A stretch of 64,000 nucleotides of DNA from Hyphomicrobiaceae bacterium (GTDB taxonomy: Bacteria > Pseudomonadota > Alphaproteobacteria > Rhizobiales > Xanthobacteraceae): assembly GCA_021324465.1 (NCBI GenBank), contig JAJPJB010000064.1:123563-187562 (forward strand), in the 5' to 3' direction. Position 1 is the first letter of the stretch; each line of letters starts with the position of its first letter. Both the position numbers and the translations under genes were made by a program. This document shows positions 60,661 through 64,000 of this stretch, one piece after another. The notes beneath the pieces were generated by a model. That model saw only the letters and a program-made list of their open reading frames with translations. It did not search any database and was not told the DNA's origin.

Positions 60661-61014
60661 ATGCAACGATTTTTTCTGTCTGTTGGACTTGTCGTTTTTA
60701 CCGCCGTCACGGCGCCGGCCGGCGCGCAAACCATTGGGCTTGCAGATCTGAAAACCCATGTAGGCAAGCCCGTGACGGTCGAAGCCGCGGTCAGCGATGT
60801 GCATGTTGCGGCCTCCGGCGTCACCTTCATAGATCTCGGCGGCCGTTTTCCGGACAATAATTTCGTCGCCGTGATCTTTGCCGATGACGCGGCGAAATTC
60901 CCGAATGCGGCCGCGCTTGCAGGCAGGACGGTGACCATCACTGGCACAGTCCAGCTCTATCAGGGCAAGCCGGAAATCATTCTGAAGTCGGCGAGCCAGC
61001 TGAAGGCGAAATAG
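60661..61014 (+). CDS. Exported OB-fold protein
   Basis: 117 residues. Signal peptide MQRFFLSVGLVVFTAVTAPAGAQ, then LADLKTHVGKPVTVEAAVSDVHVAASGVTFIDLGGRFPDNNFVAVIFADDAAKFPNAAALAGRTVTITGTVQLYQGKPEIILKSASQLKAK, the tRNA_anti-like OB pattern (V-x-V...GxxFIDLGGRFPxxxFxAVIF...GKxVxVxGxVxxYxGKPEIIL). The ATG at 60661 is preferred to 60655 because GGAGG is 6 bases before it, while it touches 60655. Such periplasmic OB proteins have no settled function. A good promoter precedes it. Confidence 0.85.
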   Translation: MQRFFLSVGLVVFTAVTAPAGAQTIGLADLKTHVGKPVTVEAAVSDVHVAASGVTFIDLGGRFPDNNFVAVIFADDAAKFPNAAALAGRTVTITGTVQLYQGKPEIILKSASQLKAK

Positions 61015-61074
61015 GCGCGTGCTTCTGCGTATACGTACTCTTTCCCTCTCGCATGCGGAGAGAAGGACGGGGAT

Positions 61075-61118
61075 GAGGGAGCCTCCCACCGGACCCAGAC
61101 TGGCGTAGAGGCTCCCTC
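61075..61118. repeat. Inverted repeat, GAGGGAGCCTC stem
   Basis: GAGGGAGCCTC (61075-61085) and GAGGCTCCCTC (61108-61118) form a perfect 11-bp stem around a 22-base loop. It follows CTCTTTCCCTCTCGCATGCGGAGAG, a further small palindrome. Typical of rhizobial intergenic repeats. Confidence 0.65.
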
Positions 61119-61254
61119 ACCCGGATCGCCGTGCGCTCGGATTTTTCGGTGCGGCACCCCGAGACGAAGGCCGTGCCGGCAACGTGACGATCGAATTCCA
61201 ACGCAGCCCTGCAAAGCGCAGACGTTGCGTGCTTCGCTGTGACGGATTGGAGCC

Positions 61255-61342
61255 TTTTCCGGAAAAGTGGGTACCGGCTTTCCGTAAGAAATGCGACATG
61301 ACAAAAACCTGGAGCGTTTTTCCGATTCCATCGAATCGGAAA
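61255..61342. repeat. Rhizobial-type dispersed repeat with palindromes
   Basis: TTTTCCGGAAAA (61255-61266) and a 10-bp stem TTTCCGATTC-CATC-GAATCGGAAA (61319-61342) with AAAGTGGGTACCGGCTTTCCG and ACCTGGAGCG between. I recall this sequence type (CCGGAAAAGTGGG...CTGGAGCGTTTTTCCGATTCC) as widespread between genes of Rhizobiales. Confidence 0.7.
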
Positions 61343-61451
61343 GATCGGAGCGCTCCAGCGCCAAGCGCATCGGGGCGAGGGAAAAGGCGGCGAAGGAAGG
61401 AGGCACGCTGTGCCAGGCTCGCGCGGTCGGCAATCGCCGCGTGGAAAAACC

Positions 61452-62222
61452 TCAAATCGCCCGATAGCCACCGTCGGCCATGACGATCGCGCCGGTCACA
61501 TAGGCCGAGAGGTCGGAAGCAAGAAATAACGCCGGTCCGACGATGTCCTCGGGCTTGCCGGCACGGCCAAGCGGGGTGTGATCGAGAAAAATTTTGATCA
61601 GCTCCGGATTGCTGGCGCGCACCTTTTCGTTGAGCGGCGTCTCGATGAAGCCCGGGCCGATGGCATTGACACGCACGCCGTCTCTGCCCAGCTCGGCGGC
61701 GAGCGCGCGGGTAAAGCCGAGCACGCCGTGCTTCGAGGTCGTATAGGCCGGCGAATTCGGCGTGCGCACATGCACGAAGGATTGGATCGAGGCGATATTG
61801 ACGATACGTCCTTTGCTGGCGCGCAACGGCTCGAGAAAGGCATGGGTGATATTGAACAGGCCGTTCAAATTCACCGCCATGATGTCCTCCCAGTCCTTGA
61901 TCACCGCGTCCGCATCGGCGACGAACGCATTACGTCGGTTGATGCCGGCATTATTGACCAGGACAGAGACCGTGCCGATCTTGCCGGCCACCTCGGCAGC
62001 GACGGCACGGCAGGCCGCGCGATCGGTCACGTCGACCGCAAAGTGCTGCGCCTTGCCGCCAACATCTCGAATATCTCTCACGGCCGCGGCCGCAGCGTCG
62101 CCATTGACATCGAGCACCGCGACATGCGCGCCCTCGCGTGCAAAGCCGAACGCGATGGCGCGGCCGATACCGGAGCCGGAACCGGTAACGACGGCGATGT
62201 GGTTGTGCAAAAGCCCAGGCAT
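61452..62222 (-). CDS. SDR family oxidoreductase
   Basis: 256 residues from the ATG at 62222 (MPGLLHNHIAVVTGSGSGIGRAIAFGFAREGAHVAVLDVNGD). It contains TGxxxGIG, NNAG (VLVNNAGINRR), the catalytic Ser (NIASIQSF) and Tyr-x3-Lys (YTTSKHG), and ends NPELIKIFLDHTPLGRAGKPEDIVGPALFLASDLSAYVTGAIVMADGGYRAI, the classical SDR layout. It oxidises or reduces an alcohol/ketone; the substrate is open. The long track ORF start at 62570 adds 116 residues without similarity. Confidence 0.93.
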   Translation of the reverse strand: MPGLLHNHIAVVTGSGSGIGRAIAFGFAREGAHVAVLDVNGDAAAAAVRDIRDVGGKAQHFAVDVTDRAACRAVAAEVAGKIGTVSVLVNNAGINRRNAFVADADAVIKDWEDIMAVNLNGLFNITHAFLEPLRASKGRIVNIASIQSFVHVRTPNSPAYTTSKHGVLGFTRALAAELGRDGVRVNAIGPGFIETPLNEKVRASNPELIKIFLDHTPLGRAGKPEDIVGPALFLASDLSAYVTGAIVMADGGYRAI

Positions 62223-62914
62223 TCCTGACCTCCCCTTGCTTGTCGCGCAAGCATAGCACTTCACACGGCACCTAAGATGCCATGGCGCATCATTCGCCTG
62301 GCATGGGAGTGCGACGGGCTGCGCACATCCGGCCACTGCGCGCCTTGTTCGGCCCGACGCGGTGAACTCTAAGGTTGTCTTCTCATTTCGGCGCAGGATG
62401 CGATAGGCGAGGCGCCGCCTGCTGCGACATGCATATAGCGGAGCTCCATGCGGAGAGGCGCCAGCATCGCTGTCATGCGCGCAAATTTCGTCATCGACCA
62501 GTATTTTGACTCTTGCCGACCTGTGATCGCCACATTGCTGACCTGGACCACAGCACGCTCCGACTTGCACTTACCAAGCATGGGCGCGCTGAAGCAGTGG
62601 TGCGACCTGGATGCCCGTGCAAATCGCCTACACCCAGACCTGACGCCCCGCATTCTTCGCAGCGAACAGCACAAGCTTAACCGGCGGTTAGGACCTGTTC
62701 GGTACGTCAATTTGGCTGTGTGCCGCCGGCGTGCTTGCCAAGCACGGCCAAAGGATCGTCGCCACGCAGCAGACCATTTGTCATCCCTGGTATTGTCATC
62801 GGGCTATCTCAATTTTGCCAGATAGCGGCCGCTAATAACGGGGTGCAGGAGTGGCTGGCGGGCGATCCGTCGGCGCGCAGTCGGGCGCAGTCAAGCAATT
62901 CTGGGAGTTCTTCC
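62223..62914. other. Intergenic gap, no gene supported
   Basis: 692 bases between the SDR and the Ala/Pro-rich protein. The largest frame (62448-62825, plus) is Arg/Leu-rich with mixed third-position bases and no family feature. Local GC looks lower than in the flanking genes. A degraded gene is possible but cannot be shown. Confidence 0.35.
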
Positions 62915-63874
62915 GTGGCGGGCGAGGGGTCCTACTTTTCGCGTTTGGCGGTGAAATTCGTCGAGATTTTCGCCGCGGGCGTTGCCACCGCGGTGTCGGG
63001 CTTTGTCATCGCGCATCTTGGCGGCTTCCTGACATCCCCGTCCACGAGTCCGGCCGCGACGACGCCGCCCGTCGCCGCGCCCGCGGTAATGCAAACGGCG
63101 CCGCTCGCCCCCGCAGCCGATATCGCCGCGCGCCCGCAGCCAACAGCGCCGGCCGCCGCCGAGGCCCGACCGGAAACCAAGGCGGAGACGCCGTCGCAGT
63201 CTGTCACCCAGGCTGCACCATCCGCGCCCGCGCCGAGCACGCCGGCGCTGCGCAAGTCAGTGCCTGCCGAAAGCGCGACGGTCGAGTCCAGACCGGAACC
63301 AAGGCCCGAGGCCAAGGCGCGCGAGGAGATCGCCGGCAAGCCGCGCGAGGAGGCAAAGCCCGCCTCGCCGGACTCGCTCGAGGCGCGGGTGCGCGCGGCT
63401 CTTGCCAAAGCCGGCGCTGCTCGTCCAGCGCCGACCGAAACGGCACGCCGTCAGCCCGACGCGCCGACTGGTGCGGTCGCCAACGCGCCGAGATCGGAGA
63501 ACCCGCGCGCCGGCGAACTTACGCTGGCGCCGCTCGTGAATCCCGCGCCACCTGCCGCGCCGCCGCTGTCGACGCCGAAGTCGGGGCCAACCGTCGACGC
63601 CGCACCGGTCGCCGCCCGCGCGCCGACCTCCGCGAGCCTGCCGCCCGCCGCCGCGCCGCCGGCGCCACTGCCACTCGCCCCGCCGACCACCGTGGAAATC
63701 AAGTCGCAGCCGATCGCCGGAGTTGATCCCGCGCAGGCGCAGCCGGCGCAAACCGCACAGAGCGACGACAAGAACGCGGACAATCCGTTCGCCGCCTTCG
63801 CGAGATTGCTGCGCAACGACAAGCCGCTGCCCGGCGATCTTGCCCCGCGCCCGCCGATGCCGGTCGGGCAGTAG
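62915..63874 (+). CDS. Ala/Pro-rich membrane-anchored protein
   Basis: 319 residues from a GTG at 62915 with GGGAG upstream; a start at 62842 is possible. One hydrophobic segment near the N-terminus (FVEIFAAGVATAVSGFVIAHLGGFL) is followed by about 270 residues of Ala/Pro/Thr/Lys-rich, low-complexity sequence (AAPAVMQTAPLAPAADIAARPQPTAPAAAEARPETKAE). The C-terminus has a more ordered block NPFAAFARLLRNDKPLPGDLAPRPPMP. Not a recognised family; it looks like an envelope-spanning linker. Codon use is as in the rest of the window. Confidence 0.65.
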   Translation: MAGEGSYFSRLAVKFVEIFAAGVATAVSGFVIAHLGGFLTSPSTSPAATTPPVAAPAVMQTAPLAPAADIAARPQPTAPAAAEARPETKAETPSQSVTQAAPSAPAPSTPALRKSVPAESATVESRPEPRPEAKAREEIAGKPREEAKPASPDSLEARVRAALAKAGAARPAPTETARRQPDAPTGAVANAPRSENPRAGELTLAPLVNPAPPAAPPLSTPKSGPTVDAAPVAARAPTSASLPPAAAPPAPLPLAPPTTVEIKSQPIAGVDPAQAQPAQTAQSDDKNADNPFAAFARLLRNDKPLPGDLAPRPPMPVGQ

Positions 63875-63929
63875 TACTCTCTCCCCGCAGCATGGAGCCG
63901 CCGTGGGGGATTCGGCCGCCGCCGATATC

Positions 63930-64000
63930 CACCTCACCTCACCTCACCTCACCTCACCTCACCTCACCTCACCTCACCTCACCTCACCTCACCTCACCTC
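63930..64000. repeat. Pentanucleotide tandem repeat (CACCT)n at the window edge
   Basis: About 14 perfect copies of CACCT without mismatch over 71 bases, running to the last base. Its true length is unknown because the window stops within it. Confidence 0.95.

Larger units (their letters stand above)
61015..61451. other. Intergenic gap made of repeats
   Basis: 437 bases. Holds two repeat elements described separately and no convincing gene. It separates the OB-fold gene from the convergent SDR gene. Confidence 0.55.

Noticed and set aside
62448-62825. 125-codon plus-strand ORF in the 62.2-62.9 kb gap
   Set aside because: Third positions are mixed, composition is Arg/Leu-rich and there is no ribosome site or motif; treated as noncoding.

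Overview
The window is about 64 kb of GC-rich DNA from an alphaproteobacterium, most probably order Hyphomicrobiales (Rhizobiales), near Bradyrhizobium, Xanthobacteraceae or Pseudolabrys-type genomes. The reasons are the RpoH type, a TrcR/DUF1013 regulator, paired DUF465 (YdcH) genes, a YcjX-YcjF pair, small signal-peptide proteins, and dispersed palindromic repeats that resemble those of rhizobial genomes. The species cannot be named from sequence alone. Both ends look like contig ends: the first gene is cut at its 5' side and the last 71 bases are a pure pentanucleotide repeat.

Layout. 1-6.3 kb: housekeeping and regulation, with a truncated acyl-CoA ligase/acetyltransferase fusion, a metallophosphoesterase, tRNA-Glu(CTC), a small membrane protein that shares its start site with an rluD-like pseudouridine synthase, and rpoH with a terminator. 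6.4-12.9 kb: a POT peptide transporter, an LVIVD-type protein, and a small catabolic set (D-2-hydroxyacid dehydrogenase, MmgE/PrpD, Bug-type binding protein). 13-17.2 kb: a GGDEF-EAL protein and a HerA-like ATPase. 17.2-21.7 kb: a phenylacetate-CoA-ligase-type gene broken by one amber codon, then two MetE-like zinc methyltransferases around a TetR gene. 21.8-24.3 kb: ycjX-ycjF. 24.6-32.8 kb: an N-acyl-D-amino-acid deacylase type amidohydrolase, hydantoinase/oxoprolinase A and B, and a GMC oxidoreductase. 32.9-40.4 kb: a LysR gene divergent from a same-strand run of two more MetE-like proteins, a NitT/TauT-type binding protein, a molybdenum hydroxylase large subunit and a methyltransferase.

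40.7-48.1 kb: trcR, a lytic transglycosylase, an NAD-dependent epimerase, propionyl-CoA synthetase, TauE/SafE and an acyl-CoA ligase. 48.3-53.5 kb: two divergent DUF465 genes, a GGDEF protein, two Gly/Tyr/Pro-rich exported proteins, an alpha/beta hydrolase, a TPR lipoprotein and rpsU with a clear terminator. 53.7-59.6 kb: purE-purK, DUF1614, a DOPA-dioxygenase-like protein, a 2-dehydropantoate 2-reductase with a TTG-start small membrane protein, and an orphan BrnA-like antitoxin. 59.7-64 kb: a short RlpA-like protein, an exported OB-fold protein behind a good promoter, an SDR and an Ala/Pro-rich membrane protein.

The most unusual theme is four short MetE-like proteins in about 17 kb. All four keep the HxC...C zinc ligands, and they sit beside a CoA ligase, a lone solute-binding protein and a lone molybdenum hydroxylase large subunit. 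This suggests methyl- or thiol-transfer chemistry in the catabolism of an unidentified compound. No CRISPR array, rRNA, prophage or insertion sequence was seen.
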